DNA of 36,448 nucleotides from Stutzerimonas stutzeri SDM-LAC (GCF_000235745.1 NZ_AGSX01000008.1:1-36448), one strand, 5' to 3'; numbered from the stretch's first letter, positions 1-8,492 are shown. Translations and numbers: made by a program. The notes: generated from the sequence alone by a model not told the origin.

Positions 1-435
1 GTCGAGAAGTCGCTTGGCTCCATCGTTAAATCCGGCAGCAGCGCCATCAATGGCGTGCTCGGACCTGGCGAGCGATTCAACACCAAAGGCCTGATCTACT
101 GCGCGACGCCTGCCAGCGATTTCGTCTGCGGCACCCTGCAATTGGCGGCCGGCATGAACCTGCATGTGTTCACAACAGGCCGTGGCACACCCTATGGCCT
201 GGCCATGGCGCCTGTAGTCAAGGTGTCCACCCGCACCGAGCTGGCCGAGCGCTGGCCTGATCTGATCGATGTGGATGCAGGCCGCATTGCAACCGGTCGT
301 TCCAGCATTGAAGAGCTGGGCTGGGAGTTGTTTCACTACTACCTGGACGTTGCCAGCGGTCGTAAAAAGACCTGGGCCGAGCAGCACCGCATCCACAACG
401 ACATCACCCTGTTCAATCCGGCTCCGATTACCTGA
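1..435 (+). CDS. garD: Galactarate dehydratase, C-terminal part (5' end outside the window)
   Basis: The reading frame is open from base 1 and ends with TGA at 433-435, giving the last 144 residues of a UxaA/GarD-family sugar-acid dehydratase. The visible part has the GarD-like run [15 protein letters not shown], then [10 protein letters not shown], and the end [10 protein letters not shown]...LFNPAPIT, which fit galactarate dehydratase better than altronate dehydratase. The enzyme removes water from galactarate (meso-galactaric acid) in the cytoplasm to give 5-keto-4-deoxyglucarate. The catalytic N-terminal part cannot be seen. Neighbours downstream are an oxidase relic, a 2-hydroxyacid dehydrogenase, an aldose 1-epimerase and an OprD porin, which suits a hexarate/uronate uptake and catabolism locus. 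The alternative is another UxaA-family dehydratase. Confidence 0.78.
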   Translation, partial: VEKSLGSIVKSGSSAINGVLGPGERFNTKGLIYCATPASDFVCGTLQLAAGMNLHVFTTGRGTPYGLAMAPVVKVSTRTELAERWPDLIDVDAGRIATGRSSIEELGWELFHYYLDVASGRKKTWAEQHRIHNDITLFNPAPIT

Positions 436-501
436 ACCCGGCAAAGTCAGCGCATCCAAAGCGATGCGCGGTTTCGGTAGTTGGCAGCAGGAAGAACGAG
501 A

Positions 502-546
502 ACCATCGACCCCAAACGCCTGATGAACCCCGGCAAGTTGCCCTGA
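502..546 (+). pseudogene. C-terminal relic of an FAD-linked (GlcD/D-lactate dehydrogenase type) oxidase
   Basis: In the short gap after garD one frame reads T-IDPKRLMNPGKLP and then TGA at 544-546. This is the hallmark C-terminal tail (DPxxLMNPGK) of VAO-type FAD-linked oxidases such as GlcD and D-2-hydroxyglutarate or D-lactate dehydrogenases. A stop codon at 478-480 closes the frame upstream and no FAD-binding domain is present, so only about 14 family-like residues remain. I infer a deleted oxidase gene of the same sugar-acid cluster. The match is short and could be chance, though the motif is specific and is followed directly by a stop, as in the family. Confidence 0.5.
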
Positions 547-583
547 TCACGCTGCCACGTTCCCCACCCATTTAGGTAATTTC

Positions 584-1513
584 GTGACCTGCATACTCCA
601 GATCGGCCCGCTGACAGAACGTTTCAACCATGGCATGGCAGCGGAGCATGAGGTGTTGCGTTTCTGGGAGGAGGGGGCAGAGGCGTTGATCGCTCAGCAT
701 GCCCAGCGCATCGATATCGTGGTGACTTCCGGCCGCTTCGGCTGTACGGCAGGGCTGATCGAACGTTTGCCCAACCTGCGAGCGATCATCAGTTTCGGCG
801 TCGGCTATGACGCCATCGACGTGGCTGCCGCGCGCGCTCGGGATATCCAGGTCAGCAACACCCCGGACGTACTCAACGACTGCGTGGCGGATCTGGCGTT
901 CGGCTTGATCATCGACACCGCGAGGCAGATATCGCGCGCCGACCGCTTCGTACGGACGGGCAAGTGGCCTTCTGGCGGCTTGCCCTTGGCGGTGCGAGTC
1001 AGCGGCAAGCGGCTGGGTATCGTCGGTCTGGGTCGAATAGGCGAAACGGTGGCCAAGCGGTCCACGGGCTTCGACATGCAGGTGCGCTACCACAATCGCC
1101 GACCTGTTGAGGGCAGCGCCTACGGCTACGAATCCAACCTGATCGAGTTGGCGAAGTGGAGCGATTTCCTGGTCGTGACCTGCCCTGGGGGCGAGAGCAC
1201 TCGCAACCTGATCAATCGAGACGTGCTGGATGCGCTTGGCGCGAAAGGGATCTTGATCAACATCTCGCGCGGCTCCGTAGTGGATGAGCCGGCCTTGGTC
1301 GAAGCGCTGATTGAAGGGCGGCTGGGTGGTGCCGGGCTCGATGTTTACGCCCACGAACCCAAGGTGCCGCAGGCGCTGATTAACTTGCCGAACGTCGTGC
1401 TGCTGCCGCACATCGGCAGCGCCACCGAGGAAACCCGGCTGGCCATGGAAGAGTTGCTGTTCGCCAACCTGCGTGCGTTTCTCGAGCGCGGCGAGGTGCT
1501 GACGGCTGTCTGA
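584..1513 (+). CDS. D-isomer-specific 2-hydroxyacid dehydrogenase (glyoxylate/hydroxypyruvate reductase-like)
   Basis: 309 residues, the usual length for short members of the family, which reduce 2-keto acids such as hydroxypyruvate or glyoxylate to D-2-hydroxyacids with NAD(P)H in the cytoplasm. The nucleotide-binding motif GLGRIG is at 148-153. The catalytic Arg is R229 (NISRGSVVDE), the Glu is E258 (HEP) and the His is H276 (LPHIGS), so the active site is complete. The start is GTG at 584 after a weak AGGTAAT; no better ATG start keeps the N-terminal strand. Position next to garD and an FAD-oxidase relic suggests handling of a 2-hydroxy or 2-keto intermediate of sugar-acid breakdown. The exact substrate cannot be read from sequence. 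Confidence 0.85.
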   Translation: MTCILQIGPLTERFNHGMAAEHEVLRFWEEGAEALIAQHAQRIDIVVTSGRFGCTAGLIERLPNLRAIISFGVGYDAIDVAAARARDIQVSNTPDVLNDCVADLAFGLIIDTARQISRADRFVRTGKWPSGGLPLAVRVSGKRLGIVGLGRIGETVAKRSTGFDMQVRYHNRRPVEGSAYGYESNLIELAKWSDFLVVTCPGGESTRNLINRDVLDALGAKGILINISRGSVVDEPALVEALIEGRLGGAGLDVYAHEPKVPQALINLPNVVLLPHIGSATEETRLAMEELLFANLRAFLERGEVLTAV

Positions 1514-1703
1514 GCACACACACCCGTGCGTTTCAGATGAGTAGGCGGCCTCGGTCGCTGGCGGCCCAGGCCAAAAGCCTCGGTCAGATAACTACAGAGT
1601 GACATCCCTTGGGCGTCTACCGCCGCGAGCCACAAGCCCGCAGGTGCTAGGCGCCATTTCAGTTCAAGCCCGCGAGCGATACAGCTTGCTCAGGAGAGAT
1701 CGA

Positions 1704-2606
1704 ATGCCCGCTTTAGATCCAGATCTGAGTGAAATCGAGCTTCAGCACGGCGCGCTACAACTGTCGGTTTGCCCGGCATTGGGCGGCGCGATCACACAAT
1801 TGAGCATCGATGGCATCGACCTTCTACGGCCGTGGGACGGTTCCGATAACGTGCGGCGTACCAGCTGCTTTGTTCTCGCGCCTTTTTCCAATCGGGTGGG
1901 CGACGGTGCGTTTCAGCATGAGGGAGAGCGTCATCCGTTGCGCAGCCTGTCTGCCGAACACCCTTTGCCCATTCACGGCGTCGCCTGGAAACGAGCCTGG
2001 AGCCTGGCCGAACAAACCTTGACCAGCCTTCGCCTGACGCTCACGCATCAGCCCGAAGGGGATGCCGTGCTTGACTGGCCCTTCGCATTCGAGATGGAGC
2101 ACGACATTAAGCTCGACGATTGCGGCGTTGCACTTGAACTGCAGCTGCGCAACATCGATAGCCGCTCGATGCCCGCCGGGCTTGGCTGGCATCCGTATTT
2201 CCTGCGCCATGAGGCGTGCCGGTTACAGTTCAAAGCGCAAGGCGTCTGGCAGAACGACGCACGTAATCTGCCAGCGCAGATGGCGCCGATCCCTGACAAC
2301 TGGGATTTCTCAGGCGAGAAATCGCTTCAACAGCCCGGTCTGGACAACTGCTTCGTACGGCGCACCGGGCCCGTAACCATCCGCTGGCCGAACGAAGGGG
2401 TACAGCTGACCCTGCATCCAAGCGAGACACTCGATCATCTGGTCGTGTTTACGCCACCGGCAGAAATGGGCTTCTTTGCGGTTGAGCCGGTTTCGCACGC
2501 CAACAATGCGCTCTGTATGGACAACCCGACAGCGAACGGCATTCGTACGTTGGCCCCCGGTGAAACCATGAGGGTCAAATGCAGGTTTGCGATAGCGCGC
2601 GCGTGA
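1704..2606 (+). CDS. Aldose 1-epimerase family protein (GalM-like)
   Basis: 300 residues of a galactose-mutarotase-like beta-sandwich enzyme. It would interconvert alpha and beta anomers of aldoses. Seen: the substrate-binding run APFSNRV near residues 59-65, LPIHGVAW with H91, and GLGWHPYFL near 165 carrying the second family histidine; the C-terminal region holds EPVSHANNA. The ATG at 1704 has a clear AGGAGA at 1692-1697. The same frame extends upstream to 1599 without a ribosome site, and those 35 residues do not look like the family, so I use 1704. It lies with sugar-acid genes on one side and a convergent OprD porin on the other, consistent with sugar uptake. D-hexose-6-phosphate epimerase (YeaD) is a less likely alternative. 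Confidence 0.82.
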   Translation: MPALDPDLSEIELQHGALQLSVCPALGGAITQLSIDGIDLLRPWDGSDNVRRTSCFVLAPFSNRVGDGAFQHEGERHPLRSLSAEHPLPIHGVAWKRAWSLAEQTLTSLRLTLTHQPEGDAVLDWPFAFEMEHDIKLDDCGVALELQLRNIDSRSMPAGLGWHPYFLRHEACRLQFKAQGVWQNDARNLPAQMAPIPDNWDFSGEKSLQQPGLDNCFVRRTGPVTIRWPNEGVQLTLHPSETLDHLVVFTPPAEMGFFAVEPVSHANNALCMDNPTANGIRTLAPGETMRVKCRFAIARA

Positions 2607-2749
2607 CCCGTTGGCGCAATCAGCGTTTCGCTCACCGGCATCGCCCCTTGTCGTACCGCAGGAGATCGCCACTACCGAGTAGAGCAGCATCGCTGCCCAA
2701 CGCCTAGGCACACCGCACTCACATCGCGGCCCCGCTTGTGCTGCGCCGT

Positions 2750-2770
2750 GCCGCCAGCCGCCAGCCGCCA
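2750..2770. repeat. Three tandem copies of GCCGCCA
   Basis: The heptamer GCCGCCA occurs three times head to tail, followed by a partial copy (GCCCA). It sits in the 267-bp gap between two converging genes, just outside the porin terminator. I see no coding role. Confidence 0.8.
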
Positions 2771-2793
2771 GCCCAGTTAGCTCTGTGAAGTCG

Positions 2794-2819
2794 AAAAAAA
2801 GCCCGTCACAAGGACGGGC
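2794..2819 (-). terminator. Rho-independent terminator of the OprD-like gene
   Basis: Read on the minus strand, GCCCGT (2819-2814) pairs with ACGGGC (2806-2801) across a 7-base loop, and a run of seven T follows (2800-2794). It lies 55 bases past the porin stop codon. Confidence 0.85.
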
Positions 2820-2873
2820 GAAAGTTTCCGCAACAGGAGCGAGGAGTGTTGCGTCCAGCGTGGTACGTACCGC

Positions 2874-4142
2874 TTACAGGATCGAGATTGGGTAGTTGAA
2901 GATCAGGCGATTCTCGTCGAACTCGTTACGGCTGAACGAACTGTCACGACGCATGCTGGAGTTACGCCACTTGATGTTGAGATTCTTGAACGTACCGTTC
3001 TGCACGGTATAAGCCAGTTCGGATTCGCGCCCCCATTCCTTGCCTTCATCACCGCTTGCGGTGGTGATGTTGTCACCGCTGATGTAACGGTTCATCAGGA
3101 CCAGGCCAGGGATACCGACGCTTGCGAAGTTGTAGTCGTGGCGTAGCTGCCAGGAGCGCTCATCCGCTGCGTCGTAGGCGGAGTTGAAGCTGTCGTTGGC
3201 CAGTGAGCCGCCGCTGGTACCGTTGACGCGCATCCACTGATCGCCGCTGACTTTCTGCAAACCGACATAAAAGGTATTGGCGCCGGCTTGTAGGCCAAAC
3301 AGGCCGGAATAAGTCTTGTTGTCCAGGTCGCCAGCCAATGCGCTGCCTTCATCTTTACCGGTGAAGTAGCCGAGGTTTGCAGTCAGAGCGAAGTCCTCTC
3401 CGAGCGGCTGCACGTGTAATAACTGGACGTAGCTCTGCTGGTAGATGTCCTCGAGGCGGGCATGCCACAAGCCGACCTTGGTCTTCTCGGTGAACGAGTA
3501 TTCGCCGCCAGCGAAGTTAAAGCGATCCGAGCTTGCGCCACCGAAGGACATGTCTTCCATGCTTGCATCGTCACGGGTGCTGTTCTGACGCATCTGGCCA
3601 CCGTACAGCGCAAGGTTACTTATTTCCTTCGACGTGATCATGCCGCCTTGAAAGGTCTGCGGCAGCGAGCGGCCGTCATCCGCACGCAGTACTGGCACCA
3701 CGACCTGCCACTCACCGACACGCAGCTCGGTTTCCGACACCTTTGCCTTGGCGGCAACGGCGAGCCGGCCGAAGTCATCCGCAGGGTGACGATCATCACC
3801 TTTGCCGTGGGTCGGCAGCAGGCCGGTTCCATAGGTGCCGCTACCGCCGTCGAGCTTGACTGCCAGACCGGCCAACACGTCCACGCCAAAGCCTATCGGG
3901 CCTGGGGTGTAGCCCGACTGAACGTTGAGAATGAAGCTTTGCGTCCACTCCTCGGCCTTGTTCTGGCCGTCGTTATACGCCGGATCTACGAAGTTGCGGT
4001 TGATGTAGAAATTGCGTGCATTGACTGTGACTTTACTGCCTTCGACAAAACCGTCCGCTGCATGAGCTACGGCAGGAATGCCAAGCGCCAGCGAGAGAGT
4101 GCCCGCGAATACAGCGGCAGACAGTGGGTTGCGTGGGGTCAT
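2874..4142 (-). CDS. OprD-family outer-membrane porin
   Basis: 422 residues from the ATG at 4142, preceded by AGGGAG. An in-frame start at 4187 would add 15 residues before the signal peptide and is less likely. Residues 1-28 form a signal peptide (LSLALGIPAVAHA, then ADGF). The mature part is rich in alternating aromatic strands with D/G turns, as in OprD channels, and ends with the hydrophobic strand LIFNYPISIL. OprD porins admit small carboxylates, amino acids or sugar acids through the outer membrane. Neighbouring garD and an FadR-type operator over its promoter suggest a sugar-acid or carboxylate substrate; this is inference. It has its own promoter and terminator. Confidence 0.88.
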   Translation of the reverse strand: MTPRNPLSAAVFAGTLSLALGIPAVAHAADGFVEGSKVTVNARNFYINRNFVDPAYNDGQNKAEEWTQSFILNVQSGYTPGPIGFGVDVLAGLAVKLDGGSGTYGTGLLPTHGKGDDRHPADDFGRLAVAAKAKVSETELRVGEWQVVVPVLRADDGRSLPQTFQGGMITSKEISNLALYGGQMRQNSTRDDASMEDMSFGGASSDRFNFAGGEYSFTEKTKVGLWHARLEDIYQQSYVQLLHVQPLGEDFALTANLGYFTGKDEGSALAGDLDNKTYSGLFGLQAGANTFYVGLQKVSGDQWMRVNGTSGGSLANDSFNSAYDAADERSWQLRHDYNFASVGIPGLVLMNRYISGDNITTASGDEGKEWGRESELAYTVQNGTFKNLNIKWRNSSMRRDSSFSRNEFDENRLIFNYPISIL

Positions 4143-4254
4143 TGTTGTTGTGCTCCCTTTTTTAAGTAATCCGCCACGCACGGACATAGCCTAAAGCGAA
4201 GCGGGATGTAGCGCGGCCGAGGTGTGCCGCCGCCGCATGAAGATACGTTATCTG

Positions 4255-4265
4255 TTGTCATACGA
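4255..4265. promoter_or_regulatory. FadR-subfamily GntR operator (TTGTCATACGA)
   Basis: TTGTCATACGA fits the FadR-type GntR consensus TNGTNNNACNA at all fixed positions. Its centre (4260) falls about 7 bases downstream of the start point predicted from the promoter at 4274-4301, a repressor position. No GntR gene is in the window, so the regulator would be encoded elsewhere, possibly to the left of garD. Confidence 0.6.
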
Positions 4266-4273
4266 CGTACCGA

Positions 4274-4301
4274 ATTATGGACACCACTCAAACCTTGTCA
4301 A
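4274..4301 (-). promoter_or_regulatory. Sigma70-type promoter of the OprD-like gene
   Basis: On the minus strand the -35 is TTGACA (4301-4296, perfect), the spacer is 16 bases and the -10 is CATAAT (4279-4274, 5 of 6). The predicted start is near 4267, leaving a leader of about 125 bases before the ATG at 4142. Confidence 0.65.
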
Positions 4302-4452
4302 TTCATTTGTAAAGAATTGTTGGAGTGTCAGACTTTGGTCTAGTGCAAGGAACAGCCACGTGCTCAGCGTATAGCGAGCGGCATCGCTCGGTTGCTTAGC
4401 TTGGCTGCGAGCGTAGGTGAGAGGTCAGATGACCTTCGACTCAAAGCGGTTA

Positions 4453-6714
4453 CTAAACGGAGAGGTTCCACCACGTAGGCAGGAGACGTCTGACCTGTGG
4501 TTGACCAAAACGGTCATCAATCAGATGCACCACACCAGCATCTTCAGTGGTGCGGATTACGCGACCAGCCGCCTGTACGACTTTTTGCAGCCCTGGGAAC
4601 AGGTACGTGTAGTCATAACCGGCGCCAAACAGGCGATCCATGCGCGCTTTCATCTGCTCATTGATCGGGTTGATCTGAGGCAGGCCTAACGTAGCGACGA
4701 ATGCACCGATCAGACGATCACCGGGAAGGTCGATTCCCTCCGAAAATGCTCCACCTAGAACGGCAAAACCAATGCCGCTACTGGTGGCGGTAAAACGTTC
4801 GAGAAACGCGTTGCGCGCGGTTTCGTGCATGCTTCTGGCCTGTTCCCAGCAAGGCAGGTCGGGATGCTGCGCATGGAGCAGGGCGGTGACCTGTTGCAGG
4901 TAGTCGAAGCTACTGAAAAATGCCAGATAGTTACCCGGGCGCTCTCGGTATTGTTCTGCCAGCAGATCGACGAGAGCCTGAAGCGAGGCGTAGCGGTCGC
5001 GATATCGGGTGGAAATGTGCCGTGCCAGGTGAACTTCAAGCTGCTCGGCCCGGAAGGGTGATTCGACATCGATCCAGACATGCTTGTGCGGCACACCGAG
5101 CGTGTCTGCGTAGAAGCGCTGCGGCGCCAGCGTGGCCGAAAACAGAACGCAGGAGCGCGCCTCAAGCATCCGCGGTGCCAGGAAGGGGCCCGGTAGTACG
5201 TTGCGTATGCACAGGACCGAAGCGCGGCCACCGTTACCCCCTTCTCGCGCAGGGAGGAGGGTGCAATCGAATAGCGAGTGTTCGCCGAACAGTTCCGTCA
5301 GGCGGCAGAAGTGCATGGCGTCGAAGTACGCCGCCTGCAGCGCTGGATCGAGCCCTGTGGGATGTTCACCAAGGTAGTCGGTGATTGCGCTGACAGCTTG
5401 CTGCAGCGCGTTGATGAGCTTATGCGGGAGCTCCGGAAGTACCTGATAGTCACTGTTCTGCAGTCGCTGCAGGTCGTTCCAGCATCGCAAGACGCGCTCA
5501 ATCGGCTTCTTAAGTACTGCCGGAGATGTTTTCCGTAACGCCTTGATCTTTCTAGCATCCAACTCGGCTGTATACATGCCTCTACCGCGTTCGAGGAGGT
5601 TATGTGCTTCGTCCACCAGCACACCAACGCGCCATTGGCTGAGCAAGGTCAGACTGTAGAGCAAGGCGCTCATGCCAAAGTAATAGTTGTAATCGCCCAC
5701 CACCACATCAGCCCAGCGAGCCAATTCCTGGCTGAGGTAATAGGGGCAGACCTGATGCGCCAGCGCAACGTCTCGCAGGTTCGCCTGATCGAGAAAGGGC
5801 TGCGTGATGGCCTGCGCACGTGCAGCAGGGATCCGATCATAGAAGCCGCGAGCAAGTGGGCAGGACTCTCCGTGACAGGCCTTGTCCGGGTGTTCGCAGG
5901 CTTTGTCGCGGGCAATCAGTTCGAGCGTGCGCAAGGGCATCGATCCCTGGCTCAGCTTTTTCAATGCATCCAGCGCAAGTTGTCGCCCGGAGGTTTTCGC
6001 GGTGAGAAAGAACAGCTTGTCCATCTGCTGACCAGGGAACGCCTTCAACTGCGGGAAAAGCGTAGCGAGGGTTTTGCCGATACCGGTTGGCGCCTGCGCC
6101 ATGAGATGGGTGCCGGTGCAGGCGGATTTGTACACGGCTTCGGCAAGCTGCCGCTGGCCACTGCGAAACTCACCGTAGGGGAACGTCATGCTTCTGAGCG
6201 CCTGATCACGCTCGGCTCGATGGGCCAGTTCCTGTTCTGCCCAAGCTATGAAGCGTTGGCACTGCGTTTCGAAAAACACCTTCAGGTCATCAGCCGTGAA
6301 CGGCTCGACCAGAACGGTTTCTTTCTGGCTGACCACATCGAAGTACACCAGCGCGACGTTCAGCGACTGCAGCCCGCGCGTCTCACAGAGCAACCAGCCG
6401 TAAACCTTGGCCTGTGCCCAATGCAGATAGCGGTGATTTGCAGGCTGGTGCACCAGATCACCACGGTAGGTTTTGATCTCTTCCAGCTGGTTCTTTACCG
6501 GATCGTAGCCATCCGCGCGGCCTCGCACGCTGAGCGAGCGGTAGCTTCCTTCGAGGGTAACCTCACGCTCATAGCCGTCTGCGCGTCGGGCCGTAACGGT
6601 CGTGTGCCCCGCAATTCCTTCCAATGCGGTCGGCGAGGGGGTAAAGCGCAAGTCCAGATCGCCCTGTTTAGCGGTGAACTCGCACAGTGCTCGAACGGCA
6701 ACCCGGTAGCTCAA
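4453..6714 (-). CDS. DinG/XPD-like Fe-S DNA helicase with an N-terminal PD-(D/E)XK-like domain
   Basis: 753 residues. The helicase core is a superfamily 2 XPD/DinG type: Walker A APTGIGKT at 208-215, DEAH box at 368-371, and C-terminal helicase motifs GGAFSEGIDLPGDRL and QAAGRVIRT. Between Walker A and DEAH lie cysteines 273, 280, 285 and 323, spaced like the four ligands of the XPD-family 4Fe-4S cluster. The first 170 residues are not helicase: they contain GRADGYDP (D68) and EEIKTYRGD (E79-I-K81), the D...ExK pattern of PD-(D/E)XK nucleases, so a nuclease-helicase fusion is likely. The enzyme should unwind DNA 5' to 3' using ATP. Its ATG overlaps the stop of the FAN1-like gene by 4 bases, so the two are translationally coupled and co-transcribed from the LexA-boxed promoter. 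Confidence 0.85.
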   Translation of the reverse strand: MSYRVAVRALCEFTAKQGDLDLRFTPSPTALEGIAGHTTVTARRADGYEREVTLEGSYRSLSVRGRADGYDPVKNQLEEIKTYRGDLVHQPANHRYLHWAQAKVYGWLLCETRGLQSLNVALVYFDVVSQKETVLVEPFTADDLKVFFETQCQRFIAWAEQELAHRAERDQALRSMTFPYGEFRSGQRQLAEAVYKSACTGTHLMAQAPTGIGKTLATLFPQLKAFPGQQMDKLFFLTAKTSGRQLALDALKKLSQGSMPLRTLELIARDKACEHPDKACHGESCPLARGFYDRIPAARAQAITQPFLDQANLRDVALAHQVCPYYLSQELARWADVVVGDYNYYFGMSALLYSLTLLSQWRVGVLVDEAHNLLERGRGMYTAELDARKIKALRKTSPAVLKKPIERVLRCWNDLQRLQNSDYQVLPELPHKLINALQQAVSAITDYLGEHPTGLDPALQAAYFDAMHFCRLTELFGEHSLFDCTLLPAREGGNGGRASVLCIRNVLPGPFLAPRMLEARSCVLFSATLAPQRFYADTLGVPHKHVWIDVESPFRAEQLEVHLARHISTRYRDRYASLQALVDLLAEQYRERPGNYLAFFSSFDYLQQVTALLHAQHPDLPCWEQARSMHETARNAFLERFTATSSGIGFAVLGGAFSEGIDLPGDRLIGAFVATLGLPQINPINEQMKARMDRLFGAGYDYTYLFPGLQKVVQAAGRVIRTTEDAGVVHLIDDRFGQPQVRRLLPTWWNLSV

Positions 6715-8351
6715 GTCGAAGCCTCATCCCATTGCACGTAACAGACGGCGATTGGCACCCGATGACGCAACGCAAAGTCGATCCAGCGCTTCTGATTGTC
6801 CTGCAGGCGGTCGCCAGGGCCTTTCACTTCGACCAATCGATAGCACTGCTCATCGGGGAAGAACTGGACGAGGTCCGGCAGGCCGCTGCGATGGTTGGGT
6901 ACGTCCAGCAGGATGCGGTGGAAGAACGCACGCAGGTGTTCGGCTGGAATACATTCGAGGGCCAGATCCAGCAATGCCTCGTCGAACAGCCCCCAGCTTA
7001 CGAACTGAGACTGCACACCGAATTTATGACGATAAACGTTACGTATGCAGTCGCGGTATTCGTCTGTTCCGAGCTTGTTCAGGCAGTCGTCGAACAGCTC
7101 AGCGCGGCGGCTGTGAAAATCGGGACGGGCGAGGTCTGCCGGCCCTGCATGAAAGGGGTGAAAGAACGCGCCGGGCAGCGGCGCGAATATCGCGTCCCAG
7201 CAGAGCAGGCCGAGCAGCGAATTGATCAAGGCATTCTCTACGTAGTACGCGGGTGCATCACTACGGGTCAGGTGCTCGCGGACCGCGTGCTCGACACTCA
7301 TTGTCTCCGGGCGCGGGAGCCTTAGGTCGATCCGCTCCGGCTGGGCAGTGTGCCGACTGCGCGGGGTCGTTTCACCTAGGGTTCGCCGCAAGCGTGGAAG
7401 GATGCGCTGTAACTGCTGGGCTTCATGCTCGCTTTCAGGCGCGGCGTCCGCTGTCAGGGCCAGTTGTAATGCCGCTTCCGGTTGGTCATGCCGCTCCAGC
7501 ACCCGAATTGCCCGCTCACGGGCACCGGGATAGCCGTTGGCCGCGTGCAGTTTCAGCGCCAGAGACCAGCTCCCGTCGCGCTCGCATTGCCTGGCTAAAC
7601 TCAGCAATAGCTTGCCACGGCGGTTTTCCAGCCACTCGTTGGCGTAACCGGTCGCGGGCACATCAGGCAGCACCGTTTCGACCGCTTCGCCCGCCTCGAA
7701 GCGTTCACGGCAGCGATGCAAATGCAGATAGGCATCGACATCGGCCCGCGCATGAAACGCTCGGGACGCCGGGGAAAATGCAACCTGCTCGTAGCGAAAG
7801 ATACCGAGATCGGCCAGTACAAATTCGGACCAGTCCTGGTGGATGTTGCCGAAGAACATCAGCCGCAGTCGATCGCACAGATCGCCGATGGCCAGCCTGA
7901 ATGCGGCATCCGCCAGCCCCTCACACCAGCTTGCGAAGGGTTTGGGCTCGGTGTGTTCAACCTGCATGGCCCGGAACAGATCGGTCTTGCGCTGGCCGGC
8001 GGCAGAGTTGCCGAACACCGCCAGCAGTTCATCCTTCTTCAACAACCCGAACAGCTGCGTGATATCCACCATCGGATTGGTTTCGAGCCAGCCGCGTTCG
8101 ACAAGCGCAGCCGATGCCTCGATGGCGCAGCCGATCTCCGCGTAGCGCAGCTTACTCGCGCGAAACAGCAGCCCCTTGCGCATCACCATGCGTACTAGCA
8201 GTGCTTGAGAGGCGTGCGGGATCAGCTCGAACTGATCCAGAAACCCTCGTTCCTGATCGTCCAGCAGATCGCCGTGCCGCTCACCGACCCAGGCAAGCAC
8301 CTGACGAAAGTTGTCGAGGTAATAAAAAGGGTTTTCCAGGGCCTGGCGCAT
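6711..8351 (-). CDS. FAN1-like VRR-NUC structure-specific nuclease
   Basis: 546 residues, matching bacterial FAN1 homologues such as the structurally known Pseudomonas aeruginosa protein. FAN1 is a 5'-flap-type endo/exonuclease that acts on interstrand cross-links. The C-terminal VRR-NUC domain carries GLPD (490-493), EVK (509-511) and DRLQDNQKRW, i.e. the PD...ExK metal site plus the family's downstream Q. The N-terminal region (FELIPHASQALLVRMVMRKG) fits the SAP-like DNA-binding part, and the middle is helical (TPR-like). The ATG at 8351 has only a weak ribosome site. It is the first gene of a minus-strand operon with the Fe-S helicase and lies 44 bases from a perfect LexA box, which implies SOS induction. 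Confidence 0.88.
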   Translation of the reverse strand: MRQALENPFYYLDNFRQVLAWVGERHGDLLDDQERGFLDQFELIPHASQALLVRMVMRKGLLFRASKLRYAEIGCAIEASAALVERGWLETNPMVDITQLFGLLKKDELLAVFGNSAAGQRKTDLFRAMQVEHTEPKPFASWCEGLADAAFRLAIGDLCDRLRLMFFGNIHQDWSEFVLADLGIFRYEQVAFSPASRAFHARADVDAYLHLHRCRERFEAGEAVETVLPDVPATGYANEWLENRRGKLLLSLARQCERDGSWSLALKLHAANGYPGARERAIRVLERHDQPEAALQLALTADAAPESEHEAQQLQRILPRLRRTLGETTPRSRHTAQPERIDLRLPRPETMSVEHAVREHLTRSDAPAYYVENALINSLLGLLCWDAIFAPLPGAFFHPFHAGPADLARPDFHSRRAELFDDCLNKLGTDEYRDCIRNVYRHKFGVQSQFVSWGLFDEALLDLALECIPAEHLRAFFHRILLDVPNHRSGLPDLVQFFPDEQCYRLVEVKGPGDRLQDNQKRWIDFALRHRVPIAVCYVQWDEAST

Positions 8352-8394
8352 GAACGTCCGGTTCGGTGAAACCTGGGCGCTGCGGCCCGTAGGG

Positions 8395-8410
8395 CTGTGT
8401 ATTTATACAG
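8395..8410. promoter_or_regulatory. LexA (SOS) box CTGTGTATTTATACAG
   Basis: The 16-mer is CTGT-N8-ACAG, the full gammaproteobacterial LexA consensus, with an A/T-rich centre. On the minus strand it contains TATAAAT, a plausible -10, so LexA would cover the promoter of the FAN1/helicase operon, whose start codon is at 8351. Confidence 0.82.
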
Positions 8411-8492
8411 TTGGCGAGACGTTTTGCAACGGCTGGACGATCAGTGGCGCGGGTAGGAGGTTTTTAGCGAAGCGGACGCAGGCGCTGCGCTC

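Larger units (their letters stand above)
4143..4452. other. Intergenic region upstream of the OprD-like gene
   Basis: 310 bases without a gene. It holds the porin leader, a GntR-type operator and a promoter (listed separately). Near the end of the helicase gene there is a small hairpin (CGAGCG at 4375-4380 with CGCTCG at 4385-4390) that lacks a T-run on either strand. No RNA gene was recognised. Confidence 0.6.

Noticed and set aside
572-1519. Long open frame opposite the hydroxyacid dehydrogenase (315 codons, minus strand)
   Set aside because: It is the mirror of a well-supported gene in high-G+C DNA, its protein shows no family features, and the plus strand has full catalytic motifs.
5602-6741. 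379-codon plus-strand frame opposite the helicase
   Set aside because: Shadow of the helicase gene; no domain-like sequence and no ribosome site.
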